10,170 nucleotides of DNA, taken from JBOHWJ01 sp050736615 (GTDB lineage: Bacteria > Desulfobacterota > Binatia > Binatales > Binataceae). Made by a program: the position numbers and the translations under genes. Shown here piece after piece: positions 1 through 6,691 of the stretch; position 1 is the first letter of the stretch, and each line of letters begins with the position of its first letter. A model generated the notes under the pieces. It was not told the DNA's origin. It made no database searches and was given only the letters and a program-made list of their open reading frames with translations. Location of the stretch: positions 1-10,170 of the forward strand of contig JBOHWL010000033.1 of assembly GCA_050736615.1 (NCBI GenBank), in the 5' to 3' direction.

Positions 1-1
1 G

Positions 2-292
2 ACGCTGTTCTCACAGGCGGGCAAAGTCGATAGCGCCGTGGTGGTGGTCGACAAGTTCTCGGGACAGTCGCGCGGATTCGGTTTCGTCGAGATGGCGGAT
101 TCCAATGATGCCGCCCGAGCGATCGAAGACTTCAACGACACGGAATTGAAAGGCCGTAATATCAGGGTCAACGAAGCGCGTCCACGTGAGGGAGGCCCGC
201 GCGGCGGTGGTGGCCCAGGTGGTGGTGGCGGCGGCGGACGTGAGCGTCGCGGCCGTAATGGCGGCGGAGGAGGCGGCGGCCGGCGCTGGTAG
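2..292 (+). CDS. RRM-type RNA-binding protein, Gly/Arg-rich tail (5' end missing)
   Basis: The C-terminal 96 residues of a small single-RRM protein that binds single-stranded RNA in the cytoplasm. The frame is open from base 2, so the true start lies left of the window. RNP1 is clear at visible residues 24-31 (RGFGFVEM), including the two aromatic residues that stack on RNA bases. It is followed by the usual helix and last strand (AARAIEDFNDTELKGRNIRVNEARPR read in pieces around residues 36-61). RNP2 would be in the missing part. The last 35 or so residues are almost all Gly with scattered Arg, ending GRRW. This layout (one RRM plus RGG/Gly tail, roughly 100-130 aa in total) is known for bacterial and cyanobacterial Rbp proteins, often linked to cold or stress responses. 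A GTG at 38 could be mistaken for the start, but it lies inside the RRM fold. The gene is followed by a strong terminator, so it ends its transcription unit. Identification is firm; the specific role is not known. Confidence 0.9.
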   Translation, partial: TLFSQAGKVDSAVVVVDKFSGQSRGFGFVEMADSNDAARAIEDFNDTELKGRNIRVNEARPREGGPRGGGGPGGGGGGGRERRGRNGGGGGGGRRW

Positions 293-307
293 TATAGACA
301 ACCTTTT

Positions 308-347
308 CTCTCCGGGTGTGCGGCGGCATGCCCGGAGAGTTTCCCTT
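308..347 (+). terminator. Intrinsic terminator after the RRM gene
   Basis: A perfect 9-bp inverted repeat, CTCTCCGGG (308-316) and CCCGGAGAG (331-339), lies 15 bases after the RRM stop. The loop side can extend the stem through G-U and T-A, G-C and C-G pairs (318-321 with 326-329). The stem is followed by TTTCCCTT, a short interrupted T tract. The weak T tract is the only flaw. Confidence 0.75.
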
Positions 348-571
348 ACCAATTCAATGTCGGCGCATCGTCATCCGGTGGCGGCGCTTTTGTGCCCGGC
401 GAAATCGCACGCCTGTGAGCGATCCGCGCCCTATCAGTCTCTTTCGGAAATCCGCGCGGCGATGCGGCAACCCTCCGCTTCGTCTTTCCTCCTGACCGGC
501 AAAGTCCGCACTGACGAGTTCGGTGACAGGTTGTAGGCCGCATCCCACTTGCGCTACGCATGGGCATCGGA

Positions 572-603
572 TTGCCGCGATTTTGCACCATTTGGTATAT
601 GAT
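572..603 (+). promoter_or_regulatory. Weak sigma-70-like promoter candidate for the hydrolase
   Basis: TTGCCG at 572-577 and TATATG at 596-601 are separated by 18 bases; an overlapping TATGAT at 598-603 would give a 20-base spacer. It sits about 90 bases before the GTG start at 689. The match is imperfect and many such pairs occur by chance, so this is only a candidate. Confidence 0.25.
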
Positions 604-675
604 CGAGTTAAGCGGCTGTTATCTGAAAGTGACGCCAACGCATTCCGGCTTGGACGTCACAAAACGGAACAGACC

Positions 676-680
676 AGGAG
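676..680 (+). promoter_or_regulatory. Ribosome-binding site fixing the hydrolase GTG start
   Basis: AGGAG with an 8-base spacer to GTG at 689. This favours the GTG over the upstream in-frame ATG at 560. Confidence 0.75.
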
Positions 681-688
681 AAAGAAAC

Positions 689-1603
689 GTGCTGAATACG
701 TCCGAGCAACTGGAGCATCTCAAGCTTTCCGCCGATTACGCCGGGCTCGAAATTCCGCAATTCATTCTGCCGGAATCGCGTCAGACTATCCTCGGCCGCA
801 TGCGCTTCCATTATCTCGATTGGGGTAATCGCGGGCGCCATCCATTGCTTTTTCTTCACGGCGGCGGTCTCAATGCGCATACTTGGGATCTGGTCTGCCT
901 GATGTTGCGCAACGATTATCATTGTCTCGCGCTCGATCAGCGCGGCCATGGCGACAGCGAATGGGAACCGACCGCCGATTATCGTTTTGATACCCAGGTG
1001 CGCGATATCGAAAGATTCGTGGCCGAGCTCAGTCTGTCGCGCCCGCTGATCATCGGCCATTCGATGGGCGGTTTCGCGGCGATGGGCTATGCGGTCAAAC
1101 ACGCGAAAAGCATGGCGGGACTGGTGCTGGTCGATGTCGCGCCCGAACTGAACCTCGAAGGCGCCGTACGCATCCGCGAATTTATCAATCAGGACCGTGA
1201 GCTCGAATCGGTCGAGGCATTTATCGAGCGGGCGCTGAAATTCAACCCGCGTCGCAATCGCGAGTTACTGCGGCGCAGCCTGCTGCACAATTTGCGTCAA
1301 TTGCCCAACGGCAAGTGGACTTGGAAGCACGACCCGAATCGGATTGGGACCAACTTCGAGCATGACCGCGCTGAACGCGCCAGTCTTATAACCAACGCCA
1401 CCGCCCGCATCACCTGCCCCACCCTGGTGATGCGCGGCGAGCACAGCAACGTTCTGACCGACGAAAGTGCGCGTAAGTTCGCCGAATCGCTGCCGGCTGG
1501 AAGTTGGGTGCGGATTCCGGATTCGGGCCATACGATCCAAGGTGATAATCCGCGCGCCCTGCTATCCGCCTTGCGTCCGTTCCTGCGCGAGATTGGATTG
1601 TAA
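689..1603 (+). CDS. Alpha/beta-hydrolase fold protein
   Basis: A 304-residue cytoplasmic alpha/beta-hydrolase, normal family length. The start is GTG at 689, because AGGAG at 676-680 lies 8 bases upstream; the frame is open from an ATG at 560, but those 43 codons have no ribosome site and no family resemblance. Visible landmarks are the oxyanion-hole strand and turn LFLHGGG (54-60), the DQRGHGDS loop (83-90), the nucleophile elbow GHSMGG with Ser125, the beta-6 segment LVLVDVAPE (145-153) and the catalytic His281 in DSGHTIQGDNP. The cap domain is about 155-230. The acid is unusual: at the GxxD position the protein reads RGEHSNVL (250-257), with Ser and Asn where an Asp is expected; D149, E251 or D258 might substitute. 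The family includes esterases, C-C bond hydrolases, lactonases and haloperoxidase-like enzymes, and the substrate cannot be assigned. It is convergent with the CoA-transferase gene at 1728, so it is probably transcribed alone. No signal peptide is seen. Confidence 0.9.
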   Translation: MLNTSEQLEHLKLSADYAGLEIPQFILPESRQTILGRMRFHYLDWGNRGRHPLLFLHGGGLNAHTWDLVCLMLRNDYHCLALDQRGHGDSEWEPTADYRFDTQVRDIERFVAELSLSRPLIIGHSMGGFAAMGYAVKHAKSMAGLVLVDVAPELNLEGAVRIREFINQDRELESVEAFIERALKFNPRRNRELLRRSLLHNLRQLPNGKWTWKHDPNRIGTNFEHDRAERASLITNATARITCPTLVMRGEHSNVLTDESARKFAESLPAGSWVRIPDSGHTIQGDNPRALLSALRPFLREIGL

Positions 1604-1727
1604 CCGCATTGGCGGCGAGCCTGTGCGTCGCTCAATTATCCGCCTGGCTTTACCCCGCCATTACCATGCCGGCGCATTGGCACACTCCACAGCGGCGTTC
1701 CGGTAGGCGCGAAACCTGTCCGGATGC

Positions 1728-2948
1728 CTAGCGGGCGGCGCTAAGCAGGATGCCGCCGTCAACCAATTCCTTCACGCGCGCGGGCGTATAGCCGAGATAG
1801 TCTGTCAGGATAACCTCATTGTGCTCGCCCAGAAATGGCGCCTGCAAATCAAGTGTACGCGGGAAATCTGAAAAGCGCAGCGCAAAACCCGGCACCTTGA
1901 ACTCTCCCAGCACCCGATCCCGCACGGTTCTAATGGTGCCGCGCTCAATCAGATGCGGATGGCTCAGGGCTTCCGCCACCGAGAGAACCGGCGCGTGCGG
2001 CACGCGAAGTTTCTTCATCGCCGCCATCGCCTCATCGAGCGGCACCGTGCGCAGCCACTCTTCGATAATCGCGACCATTTCCTTGAGATTGGTGAGACGG
2101 TCCGCGTTGGATTTGAAACGCACATCGTCGCCCAGTTCCGGCCGCCCCATGGCTTGGCACAACGCGCGCCATTGCGCCTCGAGCGGCGCGATAATGATTA
2201 TGTATTTGTCCTTCGCCTTGAAGATTCCAGCCGGCACGGCGTACCAGGAGTGTTGTCCTGAACGTGAGGGTTGAATCGCGCCTTTGCTCAGACTGAACAT
2301 TTCAAAACTTGCCTCATGATAATGGGCGTAAGTATCCAGCAAGGAAATGTCGAGATATTGGCCCCTTCCGTGCCGTTCGCGATAAAGCAGTGCGGCGCAA
2401 ATCGCGCCCATCGCGTGTGCGCCGGTACTGACGTCGCCGAGCGCGACCATCATGACGTAAGGCGGCCCGTTCGCCTCACCGCCCATCGACACCACCCCGG
2501 AATAAGCGGCGCCGAGGTAATCGTAACCCGGTTCACGCGATAACGGTCCACTTTGGCCGAAGGCCGAGATCGAACACATCACGACGTGCGGATTGAGCTC
2601 GCGAACCACTGGATAATCGAGTCCCAGACGCCCAATCACTCCCGGCGCGAAGTTTTCCACCAGCACGTCGGCTTTAGGGACGAGTTCTTTGACCAGCGCG
2701 AGCCCGGCCGGGCGCTTGACGTCAATGCACATGCTCTTCTTCCCGCGATTGTGCTGGACGAAGTAGCCGCTGCGCCCATCGATCATGACTGGTGCCACCC
2801 GTACCGGATCGCCGGCCGGCGCCAGTTCAATCTTGATCACCTCGGCCCCCATCTCCGCCAGCATCAACGTGCAGGTCGGTCCCGCAACGATCTGCGTGAA
2901 ATCCAATACGCGGTAGCCGTCGAGCACATGTTTCGGATCGCCGCTCAT
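1728..2948 (-). CDS. CaiB/BaiF family III CoA-transferase, copy 1
   Basis: A 406-residue family III CoA-transferase, full length for the family (about 400 aa). These enzymes form interlocked dimers and move CoA from an acyl-CoA to a free carboxylic acid through an aspartyl-CoA thioester. Family signatures appear in order: GYRVLDFTQIVAGP (11-24), LAEMGAEVIKIE (30-41), HNRGKKS (66-72), VENFAPGVIGRLGLDY (97-112), SISAFGQSGPLSREPGYD (126-143), the catalytic Asp172 in ALGDVSTG (169-176; the counterpart of Asp169 in formyl-CoA transferase), and GRGQYLDISLLD near 194-205. The start ATG at 2948 has GGAGGGGAG upstream, with GGAGG 8 bases away. By eye well over half of its residues match the next gene upstream (3168-4394), so the two are recent paralogs or a heteromeric pair. 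It is last in the minus-strand block. The acids used cannot be predicted; carnitine, oxalate, bile acid, benzylsuccinate and mesaconate transferases all share this fold. Confidence 0.93.
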   Translation of the reverse strand: MSGDPKHVLDGYRVLDFTQIVAGPTCTLMLAEMGAEVIKIELAPAGDPVRVAPVMIDGRSGYFVQHNRGKKSMCIDVKRPAGLALVKELVPKADVLVENFAPGVIGRLGLDYPVVRELNPHVVMCSISAFGQSGPLSREPGYDYLGAAYSGVVSMGGEANGPPYVMMVALGDVSTGAHAMGAICAALLYRERHGRGQYLDISLLDTYAHYHEASFEMFSLSKGAIQPSRSGQHSWYAVPAGIFKAKDKYIIIIAPLEAQWRALCQAMGRPELGDDVRFKSNADRLTNLKEMVAIIEEWLRTVPLDEAMAAMKKLRVPHAPVLSVAEALSHPHLIERGTIRTVRDRVLGEFKVPGFALRFSDFPRTLDLQAPFLGEHNEVILTDYLGYTPARVKELVDGGILLSAAR

Positions 2949-2952
2949 CGAT

Positions 2953-2961
2953 CTCCCCTCC
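2953..2961 (-). promoter_or_regulatory. Strong Shine-Dalgarno of CoA-transferase copy 1
   Basis: The minus strand reads GGAGGGGAG, with GGAGG 8 bases before the ATG at 2948. It supports independent translation initiation despite the repeat element just upstream. Confidence 0.75.
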
Positions 2962-3010
2962 GATTAGTTTATCTCCGCGATGAACACCACTTCCGGCCCT
3001 TAGCCCTCCT

Positions 3011-3174
3011 CTAGCGAATCACTGCACAAGCGGTTGATGTCATTCCGAACGGAGTCCGCGAGGTGCGTTGAAATAAGTGAGGAATCCCGGAAAAATCCTG
3101 AAAAAGCGAAAGATCCGGGATTCCTCGCTGCGCTCGGAATGACAGACTAAGACTTGTGCAGAGTTCCCTAGCGA
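3011..3174. repeat. MITE-like nested inverted repeat between the two CoA-transferase genes
   Basis: Three nested perfect inverted repeats share one centre: CTGCACAAG (3022-3030) with CTTGTGCAG (3153-3161), TGTCATTCCGA (3038-3048) with TCGGAATGACA (3134-3144), and GAGGAATCCCGG (3079-3090) with CCGGGATTCCTC (3115-3126). The outer arms extend imperfectly outward: GCGAATCACTGCACAAG on the left, and GGGAACTCTGCACAAG reading in from the right. A direct repeat CTAGCGA flanks the unit at 3011-3017 and 3168-3174. It could be a target duplication, or just a TA duplication with chance similarity. The element is about 150-155 bp, has no transposase, and would fold into a long hairpin in RNA. The core resembles the widespread intergenic palindromes that contain GTCATTCCGA and GAGGAATC and are often mis-annotated as small proteins. 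It ends at the TAG stop of the upstream transferase. Confidence 0.65.
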
Positions 3175-4394
3175 TGCTCATGGTGTATAACCGCACGCGC
3201 CTCCAGCTCGGCGATCTTTTGCGCTGAATACCCAAGATGGTCGCGCAGGATGTCGTGATTATGCTCGCCCAGGGTCGGCGCCCGCAGTTCGAGCGTGAAC
3301 GGGAATTCAGAGAAGCGCAGCGGAAAGCCGGGGACCTCGAAAGCGCCGAGAATGCCGTCTTGGATGGTGCGCACGGTTCCGCGCTGGCGCAGATGAGGAT
3401 GGTTGATGGCTTCTTCGAGCGTCAGAATGGGGGCGTAGGGAACGCGCGCTTCCTTCAGCGCGGCCATCGCCGCCTCATCACTTGGCATCGATTGCAGCCA
3501 TCCTTCAATCAGCTCGACCAAGTCCTTGATATGCGCGGCGCGATCGTCGTTGGTCGCGAACCGCGGGTCTTTGATCAACTCCGGCCGCTTCATGACGTTA
3601 CATAGCTTCGCCCACAAATGATCAATCTGCGCGAAGATGATGAAATACCGGTCATGCCCGCGAAAGACGCCGGCCGGCGCGGTGTAAGTCGCATGGCCGC
3701 CCATGCGTATCGGCTTAATCGCTCCGGCACTGAGCGTCTGCAACTGCACCGGCGCTTCGTGATAGTGGAAATAGCTGTCGAGCAGCGCGCAATCGAGATA
3801 CTGGCCGCGCCCCGTGCGTTCGCGATAAAGCAACGCGCAGGCGATCGCGCCGAGCGCATGCACCCCGGTGCTGACATCGCCAATCGCGACGGTCGGCGTG
3901 ATGGGCGGACCGTCGGGCATCCCGATCATGTGAAGAATGCCGGCGTAGGCCGCGCCACTCCAATCGAACCCCGGCTCGTCGGCTAGCGGCCCAGTCTGCC
4001 CAAACGATGACAGCGAACACATCACGGCGCGCGGATTCAGCGCCTTGACCGTTTCGTAATCCAGCCCCAGCCGTCCGATCACGCCAGGCGCGAAGTTCTC
4101 GACGACGACGTCAACTTTGGTAACCAATGTTTTGAGGATCGCCGCACCCTCGGGACTTTTACCATCGAGGCACAGGCTCTTCTTGCCGCGATTATGCTGC
4201 ACGAAATAGCCGCTGCGTTGATTCTTCAACACCGGCCAGACCCGGCTAGGATCGCCCGATGGCATCCGCTCGATCTTGATAATTTCCGCACCCATCTCAG
4301 CCATCATCAGCGTAACGGTGGGACCGGCCACGAATTGGGTGAAATCGAGCACCTTGTAACCGTCGAGCACATGCTTCAAAGGCGTATCCGGCAT
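3168..4394 (-). CDS. CaiB/BaiF family III CoA-transferase, copy 2
   Basis: A 408-residue family III CoA-transferase, paralogous to the gene at 1728-2948. The start is the ATG at 4394 (MPDTPLKHVLDGYKVLDF): AAGGAG lies 9 bases upstream and the protein then aligns residue for residue with its paralog. The frame stays open to 4589, but that extension overlaps the pump gene and is not family-like. Motifs are DGYKVLDFTQFVAGP (11-25), MAEMGAEIIKIE (31-42), HNRGKKS (67-73), VENFAPGVIGRLGLDY (98-113), the catalytic Asp173 in AIGDVSTG (170-177) and GRGQYLDCALLD. The substrate-facing segment before the Asp differs between copies (MIGMPDGPPITPTVA here, MGGEANGPPYVMMVA there), which suggests different acids or a division of labour in a complex. 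The gene follows the efflux pump gene by 88 bases on the same strand. Its TAG stop sits exactly at the edge of the MITE-like repeat. Family assignment is firm; substrate is unknown. Confidence 0.93.
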   Translation of the reverse strand: MPDTPLKHVLDGYKVLDFTQFVAGPTVTLMMAEMGAEIIKIERMPSGDPSRVWPVLKNQRSGYFVQHNRGKKSLCLDGKSPEGAAILKTLVTKVDVVVENFAPGVIGRLGLDYETVKALNPRAVMCSLSSFGQTGPLADEPGFDWSGAAYAGILHMIGMPDGPPITPTVAIGDVSTGVHALGAIACALLYRERTGRGQYLDCALLDSYFHYHEAPVQLQTLSAGAIKPIRMGGHATYTAPAGVFRGHDRYFIIFAQIDHLWAKLCNVMKRPELIKDPRFATNDDRAAHIKDLVELIEGWLQSMPSDEAAMAALKEARVPYAPILTLEEAINHPHLRQRGTVRTIQDGILGAFEVPGFPLRFSEFPFTLELRAPTLGEHNHDILRDHLGYSAQKIAELEARAVIHHEHR

Positions 4395-4403
4395 CGCGAA
4401 ATT

Positions 4404-4409
4404 CTCCTT
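4404..4409 (-). promoter_or_regulatory. Shine-Dalgarno fixing the start of CoA-transferase copy 2
   Basis: The minus strand reads AAGGAG, 9 bases before the ATG at 4394. It rules out the longer open frame that starts at 4589. Confidence 0.75.
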
Positions 4410-4426
4410 GGGCGAGTGCTTTGACC

Positions 4427-4455
4427 TGTATAGCACTATCGCGGCGGAATATGAC
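4427..4455 (-). promoter_or_regulatory. Possible extended -10 promoter before CoA-transferase copy 2
   Basis: The minus strand shows TGCTATACA (TATACA at 4432-4427 with an extended-10 TG), 32 bases before the start codon. The -35 region at 4455-4450 (GTCATA) is poor. If real, the transferases could be transcribed without the pump gene. Confidence 0.25.
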
Positions 4456-4482
4456 GCCTCGGCGCTTGATCGAAGCGAGCGC

Positions 4483-6069
4483 TCATTCGGCGGCGGCACC
4501 GCTTTCAGGCGGAATGCCGCGGCGCGGGAGCAATACAATGAGTGGCAGCGTGAAGAGGAACAGGTACGCCAGCAACATGTAAGTGTCATTATACGCCATC
4601 ATCGTCGCCTGCCGGTTGATGACGTTGTTGGCCATCGCGAGATCGCGCATTTGAAAAGTCGGAGTGTTGTAACCCTGATGCAGCAGGCGCGCGCTGAAGG
4701 CGCGGCCGAATTGCGCATAAGCGCCGCTTAATTCGGTCACGTTATCGACGAGATTGGCGCGATGAATTTGCGAGCGGCGGGCGATCAACGTCGCCAGCAC
4801 GGCGTAGGCGACATTACCGGCCACCCGGCGAACCAGCGTATAAAGGCTCGCGGCGCCGGTCATATTCGCGCGCGGCATCGAGCTCAACGATACCGTGCTG
4901 AGGATCACCATCGAACAACCGATGCCGATCCCGGTCTCGATCAGCAGCGGAATGAAATTCCAGAAGCCAACGCCCAGCGACAAATGGCCCAAGCCCCAGT
5001 AGGCGAACGCCAGCATCGCCATGCCGAAGCCGATCAGGATGCGCGGGCTGACATAATTATAGATGCGGCCGACAATCGGCATGATTAGAAACATCGCGGC
5101 GGCGCGCGGAAACAGCACCAGCCCGGCGGGAAACGCCGGATAATCCAGCACGTCCTGGGTCATTTGCGGCAATAGGAAAGTCGAGCCAAACAGAGCGAAG
5201 GTCAGCACCGCGCCCATGCCCGTGCCCGACGAGAGCCGCATGTTCTTGAACAAGCGGAAATTGACCACCGGCTCTTCGCGCGTCATTTCCCATACGACCA
5301 GACCCACCAATGAAAACGCCGCGACCACGCTGCCGATTACGATCCAGTTGTTGGAGAACCAGTCGACCTCCTGACCTCGTTCCAGCACCACCTGCAGGGC
5401 CGTCAGCCCGATCGAGAGCAGGCCGATGCCGCTCCAGTCGATCTTTTTAATGCCGCGTTGCAAATAAGGGGGATCTTGAACAAAGGCGCTGACCATCAGG
5501 ATCGCGGCAATCGCGAACGGCACATTGATGTAGAAGATCCAGCGCCAGCCCCAATTTTCGATGAGCCACCCTCCGACCACCGGCCCCAAGGTCGGCGCCA
5601 GCATCACCCCCATGCTGTAAATCGCCATCGCCATGCCTTGTTCCGCTGGGGGAAACTTCTCGCGTGTGATCGCCTGGGAGGCAGGAATCAAAGTGCCGCC
5701 GCCAGCCCCCTGAATGACGCGATAGAACAGCATCTGGCCGAAAGTCCGCGAAGTTCCGGCGAGCACCGAGCCGATGATAAAAATCGTGACCGAAGCGATA
5801 AACAGACGCTTGCGCCCGAGCAGCGTGCTCCAGAACGGCGTCATCGTGATCATGATGATTTCGGCGATGCTGTAGGCGGTCGAGACCCAGGTGATCGTCA
5901 ACAAATCCTGGCCGAAACTGCCCATCATATGCGGCATGGCCACGTTGACCACGCTCACATCCATCACCGACAGAAATGTCCCGAGCAAGACCGAGCCGGC
6001 CACCAGCCATTTGCCGGCTTCGGCGCGCTGATGCGGCGCGGCTTGCTCGGATTTGATTGCTCCAGCCAT
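4483..6069 (-). CDS. MFS multidrug efflux transporter, DHA2 family (EmrB/QacA type)
   Basis: A 528-residue inner-membrane proton/drug antiporter of the 14-helix DHA2 family, typical length. It has a hydrophilic N-terminus (1-19), then helix 1 with the motif FLSVMDVSVVNVAMP (32-46, family pattern LDxTIVNVALP). A degenerate motif A, PFWSTLLGRKR (78-88), keeps GRKR but lacks the usual Asp. Motif B is YRVIQGAGGGTLIPASQ (116-132). The antiporter motif C is GVMLAPTLGPVVGGWL (154-169), followed by WRWIFYINVP (175-184). A long soluble loop at about 432-485 precedes the last helix (497-514), as in EmrB. The ATG at 6069 is the first start after an in-frame TAG 15 bases upstream, but no good Shine-Dalgarno is visible. 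No EmrA/HlyD adaptor or TolC gene is in the window. It is first in the minus-strand block, 88 bases before the CoA-transferases. An imperfect palindrome at 6101-6128 could be its operator. Substrate is unknown. Confidence 0.93.
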   Translation of the reverse strand: MAGAIKSEQAAPHQRAEAGKWLVAGSVLLGTFLSVMDVSVVNVAMPHMMGSFGQDLLTITWVSTAYSIAEIIMITMTPFWSTLLGRKRLFIASVTIFIIGSVLAGTSRTFGQMLFYRVIQGAGGGTLIPASQAITREKFPPAEQGMAMAIYSMGVMLAPTLGPVVGGWLIENWGWRWIFYINVPFAIAAILMVSAFVQDPPYLQRGIKKIDWSGIGLLSIGLTALQVVLERGQEVDWFSNNWIVIGSVVAAFSLVGLVVWEMTREEPVVNFRLFKNMRLSSGTGMGAVLTFALFGSTFLLPQMTQDVLDYPAFPAGLVLFPRAAAMFLIMPIVGRIYNYVSPRILIGFGMAMLAFAYWGLGHLSLGVGFWNFIPLLIETGIGIGCSMVILSTVSLSSMPRANMTGAASLYTLVRRVAGNVAYAVLATLIARRSQIHRANLVDNVTELSGAYAQFGRAFSARLLHQGYNTPTFQMRDLAMANNVINRQATMMAYNDTYMLLAYLFLFTLPLIVLLPRRGIPPESGAAAE

Positions 6070-6100
6070 CGGACCGGCGAACTAACAACACTCCATTCAC

Positions 6101-6128
6101 GGCCACGCGGTTCGATGAACCCGCGGCC
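6101..6128. promoter_or_regulatory. Imperfect palindrome upstream of the efflux pump (possible operator)
   Basis: GGCCACGCGGTTC, GAT, GAACCCGCGGCC: the inner GGTTC/GAACC and outer GGCC/GGCC arms pair exactly, with a small bulge between. It lies 32-59 bases before the ATG at 6069. Efflux pumps of this family are commonly controlled by TetR or MarR dimers on such sites, but no regulator gene is in the window. Confidence 0.35.
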
Positions 6129-6399
6129 GGTAGCTAATCCAGGTAACGAAAGTTAAAAAATCTCGCGCTGGCACACGACCTCGCGGCGGCGCGTGATCCA
6201 ACCTGATTCCCGCCATTGTAGGACAAACGGCCAGCCGACGCGTTGATTGCGGCGTAAAATTCCCATCGGCTGGTTGATACGGTGCGGACCGGCGTTTCGG
6301 GGCACACTCTCGTTTATATCAACCGCCGATGGAGCTTTGCGCCGGAAAGGACTCGCACGGCGGCCGATCACGTCGTATGCGAACCAAGTGCGGTTATGG

Positions 6400-6538
6400 T
6401 TACAATTCGTCGAGCCACGCCTTGGCGTCGATGCGGTCGGCGGTGTCGAAGCCTTCGGTGAACCAGTTAAAAGATATCGGCGACCATCGTGCGGGCAACG
6501 GCCTTGCCCTGCGCGGAATACTGAACGCCCAACGCCAA
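6400..6538 (-). pseudogene. C-terminal remnant resembling adenylate cyclase/TPR-ATPase proteins, frameshifted
   Basis: On the minus strand one frame (6538 down to about 6470) reads LALGVQY then SAQGKAVARTMVADIF and stops at once. A second frame continues without a gap as WFTEGFDTADRIDAK then AWLDEL and a TAA stop at 6402-6400. Joined, these match the very characteristic end of the large class III adenylate cyclase / AAA-ATPase / TPR signalling proteins, where a QGK..EAR..LAP.Y segment leads into WFTEGFDT.D...AKALLDEL. The break falls at a short A/T run (6467-6473). Everything upstream is gone: a TAG interrupts the first frame within about 25 codons and no cyclase, P-loop or TPR sequence is visible. 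This looks like the degraded tail of a gene, 320 bases from the helicase start. The family match is from memory of the consensus, not from a search. Confidence 0.5.
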
Positions 6539-6669
6539 CCCTATGTTTTCTGCTCTGTGCGCCGCCGTCCGACCGCTCCGCATTGATCGACTGGGAAAGT
6601 CCGGCTAACCACGTCTTAATGGCTGGCCTGCGCAGAAGGCTTTATTCCGCCGCTATTTCCAGCACAGAC

Positions 6670-6691
6670 ATTACCAAAAGGTAATTATACT
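6670..6691 (+). promoter_or_regulatory. Palindrome abutting a -10 box upstream of the helicase gene
   Basis: ATTACCAAAAGGTAAT (6670-6685) is a perfect 6+4+6 palindrome. It is followed directly by TATACT (6686-6691), a 5/6 match to the sigma-70 -10 box. A CAGACA at 6665-6670 is a weak -35 with a short 15-base spacer. A repressor bound to the palindrome would cover the promoter spacer. The start codon at 6730 lies 39 bases downstream. Confidence 0.4.

Larger units (their letters stand above)
348..688. other. Intergenic region without a recognisable gene
   Basis: About 340 bases between the RRM terminator and the hydrolase start. Open frames on both strands cross it, but none has a Shine-Dalgarno site or a recognisable protein. 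The only signals I can point to are a weak promoter-like pair around 572-603 and the hydrolase ribosome-binding site at 676-680. Confidence 0.6.

Noticed and set aside
200..290. GGC/GGT-rich low-complexity stretch as a DNA repeat
   Set aside because: Explained by the Gly/Arg-rich tail of the RRM protein; the codons vary in a coding manner.
186..536. 116-codon open frame (+), Ala/Val-rich
   Set aside because: It overlaps the glycine-rich tail of the RRM gene out of frame, runs through the terminator hairpin, and has no Shine-Dalgarno or family resemblance.
560..688. N-terminal extension of the hydrolase from ATG 560
   Set aside because: No ribosome site, no family-like sequence; AGGAG points to GTG at 689.
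1604..1727. Terminator between the convergent hydrolase and CoA-transferase genes
   Set aside because: Only short imperfect stems (for example CCGC/GCGG at 1604-1615) and no T tract on either strand.
3011..3235. 74-codon minus-strand frame (contains FRAQRGIPD)
   Set aside because: It is the chance translation of the palindromic repeat plus the end of the transferase gene; this kind of peptide is a well-known annotation artefact.
4395..4589. 65-codon upstream extension of CoA-transferase copy 2
   Set aside because: It overlaps the end of the pump gene out of frame, and AAGGAG places the start at 4394.
5447..6156. Long open frames on both strands overlapping the pump gene
   Set aside because: Shadows of the transporter frame; His/Arg/Asp-rich composition without membrane segments or family motifs.
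6153..6371. 72-codon minus-strand frame ending in CQREIF
   Set aside because: No Shine-Dalgarno, no recognised family, ends in a T-rich run; not supported as a gene.
6247..6684. 145-codon plus-strand frame upstream of the helicase gene
   Set aside because: It runs antisense through the cyclase-like remnant, lacks a ribosome site, and its peptide resembles no family.
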